Shown piece by piece: positions 1-7,700 of a stretch of 9,874 bases of DNA. Location: assembly GCA_031274045.1 (NCBI GenBank), contig JAISQS010000188.1, forward strand, positions 1 through 9,874, given 5' to 3'. The translations under genes were made by a program, and so were the position numbers. The DNA is from Planctomycetaceae bacterium (GTDB taxonomy: Bacteria > Planctomycetota > Planctomycetia > Pirellulales > Thermoguttaceae). The stretch's first letter is position 1; each line of letters opens with the position of its first letter. The notes under the pieces are model-generated. The model saw only the letters and a list, made by a program, of their open reading frames with translations. It did no database searches and was not told where the DNA came from.

Positions 1-53
1 GCGGCGTTGATTCAAATTTTTTGAGCAAGGTTTGCGGTTTGGAGTTAAGTTGA

Positions 54-128
<75 letters not shown>

Positions 129-160
129 TTGCGTTTGACAATAATGTTACTAGTGACAGT

Positions 161-196
161 TAAGTTAAATTTTGTCCGTAAGTTAAATTTTGTCCG
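161..196 (+). repeat. Perfect 18-bp tandem duplication upstream of rpmE
   Basis: TAAGTTAAATTTTGTCCG occurs twice with no gap (161-178 and 179-196). A third degenerate start, TAAGTTAAAAATT, follows at 207-219. The block occupies the rpmE leader between the tRNA gene and the L31 start codon. It could be a slippage duplication or a repeated operator or leader element; nothing in the sequence decides between these. Confidence 0.85.
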
Positions 197-234
197 AATT
201 AACCATTAAGTTAAAAATTAAGAGTAGGTTTGCA

Positions 235-468
235 ATGCAAAAAAATATTCATCCAAAGTATGTTGAAGCCCAAGTAACTTGCGGCTGCGGCAACAAATTC
301 AAAACCCGCGCCACAAAGCCGGAGTTGAAAGTAGATATCTGCAACGTGTGTCACCCGTTCTACACAGGTAAATTAAAATTCGTCGATACGGCAGGACGTA
401 TCGAAAAATTCAAAACAAAATTCAGCAACACCCCATACAAAACAAAAAAGAAAAAAGAAGAAGAGTAA
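235..468 (+). CDS. rpmE: 50S ribosomal protein L31 (bL31), zinc-binding type
   Basis: This is a 77-residue protein of the large ribosomal subunit, bL31, which in known ribosomes bridges the 50S central protuberance and the 30S head. It begins MQKNIHPKYVEAQ, the usual L31 start. It carries the zinc-site cysteines as CGC (residues 16 and 18) and CNVC (residues 37 and 40), followed by HPFYTGKLKFVDTAGR, a near-invariant L31 signature. It is therefore the C+ (zinc-containing) form. The C-terminus is a lysine- and glutamate-rich tail (KTKKKKEEE). I chose ATG 235 rather than the in-frame TTG at 190, because L31 proteins start just before the IHP motif and the 15 extra residues look like leader sequence. 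A weak purine-rich stretch (AGAGTAGG, 221-228) precedes the start. A tandem duplication lies in the leader. Confidence 0.96.
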   Translation: MQKNIHPKYVEAQVTCGCGNKFKTRATKPELKVDICNVCHPFYTGKLKFVDTAGRIEKFKTKFSNTPYKTKKKKEEE

Positions 469-508
469 TTCGGTGTTGCGGATTTTTTTGAGATACGAAA
501 TAAGCGAA

Positions 509-528
509 AAGTCCTGATAGCAGGATTT
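509..528 (+). terminator. Small hairpin downstream of rpmE
   Basis: AAGTCCTG (509-516) pairs with CAGGATTT (521-528), with one G-T pair, across a 4-base loop. It is 40 bases past the rpmE stop. No T-run follows directly, and the next one (TTTTTT) starts about 13 bases later. It is only a weak candidate for ending the rpmE transcript. Confidence 0.3.
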
Positions 529-567
529 CATGACTCTCTTGTTTTTTAACGCGGAAACACGGAAAGC

Positions 568-591
568 GCGGAATACGAACTTCCGCCTTTT
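568..591 (+). terminator. Candidate rho-independent terminator after rpmE
   Basis: GCGGAA (568-573) pairs with TTCCGC (581-586) across a 7-base loop and is followed by CTTTT. It lies about 100 bases past the rpmE stop. The stem is short, and the sequence also falls next to a stretch resembling the arm of the foldback element at 4392-4671. The hairpin may therefore be repeat debris rather than a working terminator. Confidence 0.4.
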
Positions 592-609
592 CCCTTACTT
601 TCCTGTGAA

Positions 610-647
610 AAGTTCTCTAAATTGTGCAAGAACAATTTAGAGAACTT
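610..647 (-). terminator. Perfect 16-bp hairpin between convergent rpmE and bamA
   Basis: AAGTTCTCTAAATTGT (610-625) is exactly complementary to ACAATTTAGAGAACTT (632-647) around a 6-base loop. It sits 9 bases beyond the bamA stop codon. Read on the minus strand, the second arm runs into CTTTTC, giving a short U-tract. On the plus strand no T-run follows. It most likely ends the bamA transcript and may also block read-through between the two converging genes. Confidence 0.65.
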
Positions 648-656
648 GGTGCTACG

Positions 657-3600
657 TTATCTTTGCCAACCCATGAAGAACGCGAAAATCTGTTTTTGGT
701 CTTGTGGGTCGCTATTGATTGGGAATCCGAAGTTGAGTGCAATTGGTGCAGGTCCCATCATTGGGATAGTTAGGTATAGTCCAAATCCTACTGATACACG
801 GTATTCGCTTTCCCATTTTCGCATTGATTTTTCTACCGTTCCTGTGTCAACGAAAATTGATCCCAATACCATATCGTCTGCTGTGATTGGGAAGATAACT
901 TCTGCCGAGTTGTAGAATGCGACGCAACCGCCGTCGATCACGTTGCCATAACGCGGCGACACTCCGCGATATTCGAATCCGCGCAAATTTGTATAGCCGC
1001 CTCCAAAATACCGCTCGTAAATCGGTGTCCCCGACTCCGTAATATCAAGACTACTCCGAAGCCCAAGAACCCAACGCCCGCTGCGATCCGGACGCTCATG
1101 CAACATAAAATATTTACGAACATCAATATTGCCGCGAACAAAATTATAATCACCAAAAACTTGCTCAACACCAAACGCAATCAAATGACCTTGTGTCGGT
1201 CGATATTCGCTGTCGCGTGTGTTGTATCGGGCGTTGATGCCAACACCGTACATTGGATGCCGCCCCGTCGCATAATAAATTGACGGCGTGGGCAACCCAT
1301 GATAAATGTGTACATTTTGAGCACTCAACGAAAGAGATGTCAAAAAATCCGGTGTCCAAAGTTTGCCAAAAGAGACAGCACCGCCCGTTCGCGTTTCGTA
1401 CCACTCATCGTAAAAACGTTGATAATAATAGCCGTTCAAACCAAACGAATAGTCAAGATTAAATAAATACGGAGTCTCCCAACTCGCCGAATATCGACTC
1501 ACATCTGTTCCCGGCATTGCTTCTATCCGAAACCGTTGTCCTTTGCCGCGAAAAGCATTCTTCCAGTCGTTGATACGCAATCCTTTTGGAAAATTTAATA
1601 TGTCAAAATTCTGCTCCTCTATCATAAACCGCCCCATCAATCCCGAATCAGAACTAACCGCAACACTCATCATTATCATTCCGGTACGTGTCTCTTGAAC
1701 TTTAATGTGCATGTCAGATTCATACATCTTGTCGCGGTAAGCATCATTGGGATTAACCCCATAAGGCGAACGCGAAATCGCAGCATCCGCCGAAGTTGAA
1801 CTACCATTATTCCCAAGATAAATATCACCAACAGACGAATAACCACCACCCGGCGACAACAACTCATACATAACTCCAAAACCATCATCACCAACTCCAA
1901 CTCCAACACCATCATCACCAACTCCAAAAATCAAATCGTCGAAAGAAGAATCGTAAGTTTGTTCTGATTTCTGAAATTGCGGCGGCAATGAAGGAGTTGT
2001 ATTTGGGGTTGATCTTGATGGAGTTGAGGTCGGAGTTGAAGTTATTTGGATTGGTGTTCGGCGTGGTGTTAATGTATTTTTTGCGGGATTTAGTTGGGGT
2101 GTTTTTTGTGGGATATTTGTTGGATTATATTGACCTCGATATTCGAATTCGTCTGTATTTATTTTGTGCAAATTTTTGTTGCCGGATTTATCAAATTTAT
2201 CCAATGATAATTCAAGCGGGACAATTTTGGATTGTGTTGGTTGGTATTGTGATTGTAGTTTATTGTTTTGGTGGTTGTTGTTTTGTGGTAGTTGGTATGG
2301 TTGTTGTGGTGGTGTTTTGATGGGGAATGAGTTTTGTAGCCGTTGCAATGGTTCTGTTTGTCTTTTTGAGTTTAGTAGATTTTTTAGGTTACGGTTTTGT
2401 CCTCTGATGATTGGACCGTCTGCGACGAGTTCTTCTGGTAGTTGTTCTGGTTCTTCTTCTAGGTTTTCGGGTACGGAGAATGTGATTTCGGGCATTTGAC
2501 CTTGCATTGGGTTTGCGTTGAACAGACCTGAAGCCATGATTCTTCGTTTGCTTGATTCGATTTCTTTTGTGTTTAGGACTTCGCCCGGGTGTACGGAGAG
2601 TCTGTTTAGTACGGTGTACCATTTTGAGTATGGGTCTGCGCCTTCGTTGCCGATTATTTCAACTTGTACACCTCTTAGATAGCATTTCGGACCTTCCTTG
2701 ACGTTTATGACAATATCAACAATATCATTATCAATTCTCGGATCAGGTTCGATGCTTGCAAAAACGTATCCGATTTCGCCGTACTTCTCTCGTATTTTTG
2801 CGATGTCAACTTCGAGCATATCTTGGTTGAAGTATTGTTCGCGAGTCAGCCGCATGGCTTTGCGTAATTCTTCCTCTTCGTATGAGCGTTGACCGATGAA
2901 CTTTACGTTCCGTACTTTGCATCGAGGACCTTCGTCAATAATAAACTTTACTTTGACCCAACGTCTGCTTTTGCCCAGACCTGTGTATCCGTTTTCCGTT
3001 TCGATAAATTCGCGGTCAACTTTGGCGTAGAAAAAGCCGAGTTTGCGATAGTAGTTGATCAAAAGTTCAACATCCTCATCAATTTTTTTCCGTGTAAATT
3101 CGCCGCCGAAATTCCACAAGATACCTCGCTTAGTTTGGAGCAATGTTTTCAAGTGAGCGCCGCTAACGGTTTTGCTTCCTTCGACGGAGACATCTAATAC
3201 TTTTTGTTGGGTGCCTTCGCTGATGTTGAAAACGACACCGCGATCGCCGATTTTATCACCGCTTAATATTTCGATGAAGACGTTGTGGTATCCTCCTTCG
3301 CGGTAGAAATTTTCGAGGCGTTCTTTTGCTTGGTAGACGGCGATGGGATCCATTTCGCCGTCGGCTTTGATGTCGATTTCTTCGAGCAATGCTTTCCGCG
3401 TATGGGCGTGGTTGCCGACAAAACGAATGTAGTGAATTCGCGGACGCTCAATAAATAAAAACGTCACGACATAGCCCGCCTGAATTTTTTCCACCTTCAT
3501 TATCACATCAACATACAAACCGGTGTGCATCAATGCTCGTTTGTCCTCTTCAAGAGTAGCGGTATTGAATGGACGATTTTTTCTGGTTTTGATAATTTTC

Positions 3601-3911
3601 AAAATATCGTTTGCGCTACTTTTCAGGTTGCCGGTAATTCGGACATCGACAACGTTATCCGAATCGGTGTTGGATTTATTTGGGGTGGTGGTTGTGTTGT
3701 TGGGTGTGGTGGAAGTGTTGGGAGTGGTGTTGTCAAAGGTTGTGGTGGTGTTTGGGATGTATTGAGCGGAGACGGACTGCGCCGACAAGGACAGTAGCCC
3801 AAAAAACAATAAACTAACAATAATTATCATCTCAAAAATTCCTGCCGCCGGAAAAAAAGACAAGCATTTAACGTTACAAAATAACAATAGATTTTTTATG
3901 TAAGTTTTCAT
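657..3911 (-). CDS. bamA: BamA-family outer membrane assembly protein (POTRA repeats, long linker, Omp85 barrel)
   Basis: This is a 1084-residue Omp85 protein, expected to fold and insert beta-barrel proteins into the outer membrane. A hydrophobic signal region ends near SVSA/Q (49/50), followed by a Thr/Asn/Pro-rich spacer (51-86). Five POTRA-like repeats follow, at about 87-155, 157-233, 235-329, 331-408 and 410-481. Residues 490-650 form a Pro/Gln/Asn/Thr-rich linker, and 663-680 a Gly-Val-Asp repeat. The barrel covers about 735-1084. It contains the D15-type stretch NTRDSEYRPTQG (897-908) and LRGF (976-979), matching the (V/L)RGF motif of BamA loop 6. The chain ends FFMGWQR rather than in the usual terminal Phe. 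At 1084 residues it is longer than the roughly 800 residues of the E. coli protein, mainly because of the linker. The start is uncertain: residue M28 has a better ribosome-binding site. No Bam partner genes are adjacent. Confidence 0.93.
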   Translation of the reverse strand: MKTYIKNLLLFCNVKCLSFFPAAGIFEMIIIVSLLFFGLLSLSAQSVSAQYIPNTTTTFDNTTPNTSTTPNNTTTTPNKSNTDSDNVVDVRITGNLKSSANDILKIIKTRKNRPFNTATLEEDKRALMHTGLYVDVIMKVEKIQAGYVVTFLFIERPRIHYIRFVGNHAHTRKALLEEIDIKADGEMDPIAVYQAKERLENFYREGGYHNVFIEILSGDKIGDRGVVFNISEGTQQKVLDVSVEGSKTVSGAHLKTLLQTKRGILWNFGGEFTRKKIDEDVELLINYYRKLGFFYAKVDREFIETENGYTGLGKSRRWVKVKFIIDEGPRCKVRNVKFIGQRSYEEEELRKAMRLTREQYFNQDMLEVDIAKIREKYGEIGYVFASIEPDPRIDNDIVDIVINVKEGPKCYLRGVQVEIIGNEGADPYSKWYTVLNRLSVHPGEVLNTKEIESSKRRIMASGLFNANPMQGQMPEITFSVPENLEEEPEQLPEELVADGPIIRGQNRNLKNLLNSKRQTEPLQRLQNSFPIKTPPQQPYQLPQNNNHQNNKLQSQYQPTQSKIVPLELSLDKFDKSGNKNLHKINTDEFEYRGQYNPTNIPQKTPQLNPAKNTLTPRRTPIQITSTPTSTPSRSTPNTTPSLPPQFQKSEQTYDSSFDDLIFGVGDDGVGVGVGDDGFGVMYELLSPGGGYSSVGDIYLGNNGSSTSADAAISRSPYGVNPNDAYRDKMYESDMHIKVQETRTGMIMMSVAVSSDSGLMGRFMIEEQNFDILNFPKGLRINDWKNAFRGKGQRFRIEAMPGTDVSRYSASWETPYLFNLDYSFGLNGYYYQRFYDEWYETRTGGAVSFGKLWTPDFLTSLSLSAQNVHIYHGLPTPSIYYATGRHPMYGVGINARYNTRDSEYRPTQGHLIAFGVEQVFGDYNFVRGNIDVRKYFMLHERPDRSGRWVLGLRSSLDITESGTPIYERYFGGGYTNLRGFEYRGVSPRYGNVIDGGCVAFYNSAEVIFPITADDMVLGSIFVDTGTVEKSMRKWESEYRVSVGFGLYLTIPMMGPAPIALNFGFPINSDPQDQKQIFAFFMGWQR
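1872..1925 (-). repeat. Coding repeat in bamA: duplicated 18-bp unit encoding GVGDDG
   Basis: On the coding strand GGAGTTGGTGATGATGGT occurs twice exactly, separated by GTTGGAGTT and followed by TTTGGAGTT. It encodes GVGDDG-VGV-GVGDDG-FGV (residues 663-680). It sits between the Pro/Gln/Thr-rich linker and the barrel. The pattern suggests recent slippage, or selection for a flexible acidic spacer that might bind a divalent ion. The latter is speculation. Confidence 0.8.
3828..3843 (-). promoter_or_regulatory. Shine-Dalgarno and alternative bamA start (codon 28)
   Basis: On the minus strand AGGAA (3843-3839) stands exactly 8 bases before an ATG (3830-3828), which is codon 28 of the long reading frame. 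The upstream ATG at 3911 has no recognisable ribosome-binding site. Starting at codon 28 gives a signal peptide beginning MIIIVSLLFFGLLSLSAQSV, which is hydrophobic but lacks the usual basic N-terminus. The upstream start supplies Lys residues but gives an unusually long signal region. Either start is possible. Confidence 0.45.
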
Positions 3912-4247
3912 GGATTTATTTGTGGAGTATTGACGGATTTTATCTTGTGTTTGTGGTTATTTGTTGGGCGATGCCCTATGAAAGATTTGATTTGACGTAA
4001 AATTATTTTTCGGGTTCAGGCGAACATTATTTAACATTTCATCCTGAATAATGGCGAACAATAACAATTTTGCCAAAAGAACGCAAGACCAATATTTCGT
4101 CTATCTCATGTTGAATAATATTTTGTCAACTGATTAGGCTTGTAGTCTGAAAAAAGTTCCACTTATCTGTCCTGAAAGTGTCAGATATCATAGCATTGCA
4201 AGCCGTAGGTTTGCGTCGCTTGGTAGAAAATGATGTTCTCACTTCTT
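3912..4247. other. Intergenic stretch upstream of bamA, no gene seen
   Basis: These 336 bases should hold the bamA promoter and leader. I see no convincing -35/-10 pair, no RNA gene and no coding potential. Small features only: a GGGC-GAT-GCCC hairpin (3966-3975) and a short direct repeat GGCGAACA (starting near 4019 and 4053). Confidence 0.5.
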
Positions 4248-4323
4248 GTAATTATGAATGCGGAATTCGGAATTCGGAGCAGTATCTTTAATTCCGAATT
4301 CGGAATTCCTCACTCATAATTAC
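4248..4323. repeat. Long inverted repeat with 31-base arms (GGAATTC-rich)
   Basis: The left arm 4248-4278 and right arm 4293-4323 are complementary at 28 of 31 positions around a 14-base loop. The outer part reads GTAATTATGAATG on the left and CATTCATAATTAC-like sequence on the right. The inner part is built from GGAATTC/GAATTCGGA units that are themselves palindromic. It encodes nothing. Its form suits a small palindromic mobile repeat or a strong RNA hairpin. It lies 7 bases before the next repeat. Confidence 0.8.
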
Positions 4324-4330
4324 TCCGACA

Positions 4331-4391
4331 CGTCTTGGCGTTCCTTCCAAACTCGTTCGGTTTCCTAATGCACAGAGGCGGGCGGGACACC
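4331..4391 (+). repeat. Left portion of a dispersed repeat also found in the array at 8442-8773
   Basis: From CGTCTTGGCGTTCCTTCC onward this stretch is almost identical to the core of each 119-bp unit at 8442-8773, through CTCGTTCGGTTTCCTAATGC and a GGCGGGCGGGAC ending. The match stops at 4391, where the foldback element begins. The remaining part of the repeat resumes at 4672. The copy therefore looks interrupted. Confidence 0.85.
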
Positions 4392-4671
4392 TTGTTATAC
4401 CACACATCTTTTAAGATGTTTTTCTTCTTGAGAATACGAAACAAACAAAATATACGAAACATAACGAAATAAATTTTTAACGCGAAACACGCTAAAAAAC
4501 GAAATTCGCGAAAGTGATTTTAAAAGTGTTTATTTTTAGTGTTTATTAAATTTTCGTGCATTTTGTATTTTCGTGTATTTCGCGTTAAAAATAGTTTTTA
4601 AAAATTAATTTTCGTTTATTTCATATTTTTCGTATGGTTCGTATTCTCAAAAAAGATGTGCGGTATAACGA
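4392..4671. mobile_element. Foldback/MITE-like element of about 280 bp, non-coding
   Basis: The two ends are inverted copies: the left end is TTGTTATACCACACATCTTT (4392-4411) and the complement of the right end is TCGTTATACCGCACATCTTT, 18 of 20 identical. The similarity continues inward as GAGAATACGAA and TTTTTAACGCGAAA on the left arm with their complements on the right arm (to about 4580). Almost the whole element can fold on itself. It is very AT-rich, made of recurring ACGAAA/TTTCGT steps, and has no reading frame worth calling. An 11-bp direct duplication GGCGGGACACC flanks it (4381-4391 and 4672-4682), as expected for an insertion. No transposase is present, so it would need one in trans. 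Confidence 0.7.
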
Positions 4672-4696
4672 GGCGGGACACCCGCGTTCTAATCCG
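4672..4696 (+). repeat. Right portion of the interrupted dispersed repeat
   Basis: GGCGGGACACCCGCG, then TTCTAATCCG, corresponds to the end of the 119-bp unit (GGCGGGACGCCCGCG, then TTCCAGTCCG at 8749-8773). Together with 4331-4391 it rebuilds one copy of the repeat core once the foldback element and one copy of the 11-bp duplication are removed. Confidence 0.75.
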
Positions 4697-4734
4697 ATTG
4701 CCGCTTTGCGGCAATTGTTACCGCTGCGCGGTAA
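4697..4734. repeat. Two adjacent triloop hairpins just past the autotransporter stop
   Basis: ATTGCCGC-TTT-GCGGCAAT (4697-4715) and TTACCGC-TGC-GCGGTAA (4718-4734) are perfect 8-bp and 7-bp stems with 3-base loops. They start 24 bases beyond the autotransporter stop on the minus strand. No U-run follows on that strand, so they resemble REP-like palindromes more than intrinsic terminators. They could still protect the 3' end of the mRNA. Confidence 0.7.
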
Positions 4735-4758
4735 TTTGGGATCGCGCGCTTGATGTTT

Positions 4759-7700
4759 TTAGAATTTCCATTGGATTCCGGTTTGGACTGTGTTTATGGC
4801 TTTGCCTTTGCCATCTACGAAAATTTCGCCGACGTAATTGGCATACACACTGCATTGACGGAATCCGCCAAGAGAATAACTTGCACCAACATTAAAAGTG
4901 AAAACAGAATTGCCATAACGACTCGTTCTCAATGAAGTCGAAACAGGACCTTGAGCAACAGTTGCACTTGCGTAATCATCTAATAATTGTTGCGAGTACG
5001 CCGCACCCGCGCCAAAATATAATTGACCAAAATACCATTGAACATCACCGCCAATACGCAAGAATAATTGATTGAGCGCAAGATTATTGTAACGAAAACC
5101 CTCACTCCCCTCGTCCGCCGCTCCCACCCAGTTCTTCAAATAATCCAACGCCGCATACGGACGCAACGACGAATTATAAGAAGTCTGAAACCGACGACCG
5201 AACTCAACATTCAACTCCAACGTGTCACCATCCGCCGACACCTCAAACTCACGCGATAACGCCCAATCATACCGCAACACACGATGCCATTGATGACCAT
5301 AACCAAACGTACCACGAATGTCATAACCAAACGGCAACAACCTCGCACCATACACCCCAAAATAAAAATCATCCGAATCCACCCTGTCCAACAAAACAGA
5401 ACCGCCAACCTGCTCATAACCAAACATAAAACCAAAAACACGCCCATTACCCGAAATAAAATCCACCCCAATCTGAAGCCCATTCGATACCACATCAATT
5501 GATTCACCATTGTAAGAAGCATACGAACTCTCCAACCCCGACTTGCGACCAACATAATTTACCCACGCATTATTGCCAAACAAAAACGGCTCAACACACG
5601 TCGCACCATCCGCGTAAATTTGACCTGTCTGCCCCGCACCCGCAGGAATCTGATTGTTCGGCGGCAACATAACCAAACCGCCATTCGGCAACGCGGTGTG
5701 ACTTTGACCGCGATATTTTGTCCGCGATTTATCACCGGTAAAGTAACCGTCGAACGCGGCATTATTAGGATAGAGCAATTGATTTATGCGGCTGCTTGTT
5801 GCTCTGTTGATTGTGTTCCATTTGTGCAAGTATGCTGTTGACGCAAATATATCCGACAAATTCGCCGTCTCAAGAACACGCGCAAATTTAATTTGTCCAT
5901 CAACCAAATCAACATCAATTATCGTACTACCCAACCGCAATGCCCGCGCCGCACCGGTAATATCACCATCCGCAAACCGCACTCCAGTCATCAACTTCGC
6001 CATGTCAACATTCGATAAATCAAGCTCCCAAACAGCACCGTCATCAAACAAAACCGAACCCGCCCCGCCGCTGTTATCAAGATTCGCCACCGCTCTAAAA
6101 CTCGACTCGCCATCACTCGTAAATCCGCTTCGCAATACACCGGCTTTGATATAGTAATTCGATGCGAGATGTTGAGTGTTACCGGACAAAGACAGAATCC
6201 CGCCGCCGGTCTTCGTTACATTGCCAACAACATAATGTCCGTCAAAATCCTCAATCATACTGCCGACAGCAGCATTAAACGTAACATTCGCATCCGCAAA
6301 AATCGAGTTCCCATAAGCCCCATTCGCCACTCCCGAACTCGCAAGATTACCCTCAAACAACACATCACCAAATCCACCCCCAGACACAATCTCAATATTT
6401 TTCGTCGTATAAATTGCACCGCCGCGAGCATTGCCGCTGCTTGCTACTGCTTTGTTATCTTTAAATTCGCCGCCTTGAATCAGCGAGTATCCAGCCGATT
6501 CGTAGTTCGCGGCAATATTGTTATCATCCGCCGCTTTGGTAATCGCTATCGCCCCCCCCGCCGCGTTTTCACCATTGGCGACATTGCCCGTAAAATCCGT
6601 CCGCGCCGTCTCAATACGCTGATTTGAAAAAATCGCGCCGCCTTGACCGAGTGCTTTTGCGTTTACTGTATTATTTGAGAAAGTAGAGTTGTTAAATTTT
6701 GTTACCTGACTTTTAATGTTATTAACGTCGGCGGTAGACAACGGCATACTACCTACATAATTACTGTCAATTGCAACAGCTCCTCCGCCAGCATTGCCGT
6801 TTGCCGAATTTGCAAAATTACCCGAAAAAATATCATACTCAAAAATACCATCAACATCACCAACAAACGCAACCGCACCGCCCAAAGCCTTTCCGGTTCC
6901 ATTATTCGTTGCGCTATTTCCGTTGAATGTTGTGGTGTTGATTGTGATGGTTGATTTTGGTACGAGGAGGGTTGAGTTGTTGTCGCCTGCGTATTGTTGT
7001 TCGGCAAGAATTGCGCCGCCGTAGGCATTACCATTTCCGCCGTTCAACATCGTTGAAGAGTTGTTTGCAAAATCCATTGCCGACAACGTTGACATAGTTG
7101 CGGGCGTGCTGCCGCTGCCTAAACCAAAAAGATAAATACCGCCGCCTCCAACATGACCGTATATATTTGCCGAAACGGAGTTTCCGCTGACGGTTCCTTT
7201 GTTGTATTTTACAGTGTTGTAATCTACGATTGCCAGACCGCCGCCTGTTACTGTCTTATATTGTCTGTTGCTTGGAATGTAAAACGTATCTTTCAAAACC
7301 AGCGAATTATTTTTGAAATCGCTATCACTCAAAGTAACAATTTCACCATAATTTGTCAGCGTACTAGAAATGCCGCCGCCCACGTAGATTCCGCCGCCGC
7401 TTATATCAAAATCGACATCTTGCGTGATCGTTATATCTATACTGTTCTCCGACAAAGTTACTTTATCAAACGTTACTTTTTTTGATGTATTCGCGAATGC
7501 GGTATTCAGTTCGTTTGCTAGGTTGATTGCGCCTCCGTTGCGGGCAGTAACGCCTTGCGGGTCTGTTGCGGAGAAGTTGAAAGATGACAAATTCAGGTTA
7601 CGGATGTTTATCAAGTTTGGATAATGATCAAGATTCAGCAGACGACCTCCGGTTGTGGAAGGTTGCCAGATGGTCGTTACGCTAGGTTTACCTGAAATGG

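Noticed and set aside
1..53. 3' end of an upstream plus-strand gene (open frame from base 3 to TGA at 51-53)
   Set aside because: Only 16 codons are visible, without any recognisable motif. It cannot be told apart from chance.
135..163. Promoter for rpmE with TTGACA at 135-140
   Set aside because: The -35 match is perfect, but no acceptable -10 hexamer lies 16-18 bases downstream, so I do not call it.
190..234. Extended L31 start at TTG 190
   Set aside because: It adds 15 residues absent from L31 proteins and lies within the tandem duplication. ATG 235 gives the standard N-terminus.
1988..2499. Plus-strand frames of about 110 codons opposite the bamA linker
   Set aside because: They are the complement of the A/C-rich linker coding sequence and read as low-complexity hydrophobic strings. 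The minus-strand frame is continuous through POTRA and barrel domains.
4656..4935. Two short plus-strand frames at the autotransporter 3' end
   Set aside because: They run across the repeat hairpins and the antisense of the autotransporter barrel, with no recognisable domain.
6169..6627. Plus-strand frame of 152 codons inside the autotransporter
   Set aside because: It is antisense to the GGAI/FxxN passenger, whose repeat structure is clear, and the antisense peptide has no recognisable features.
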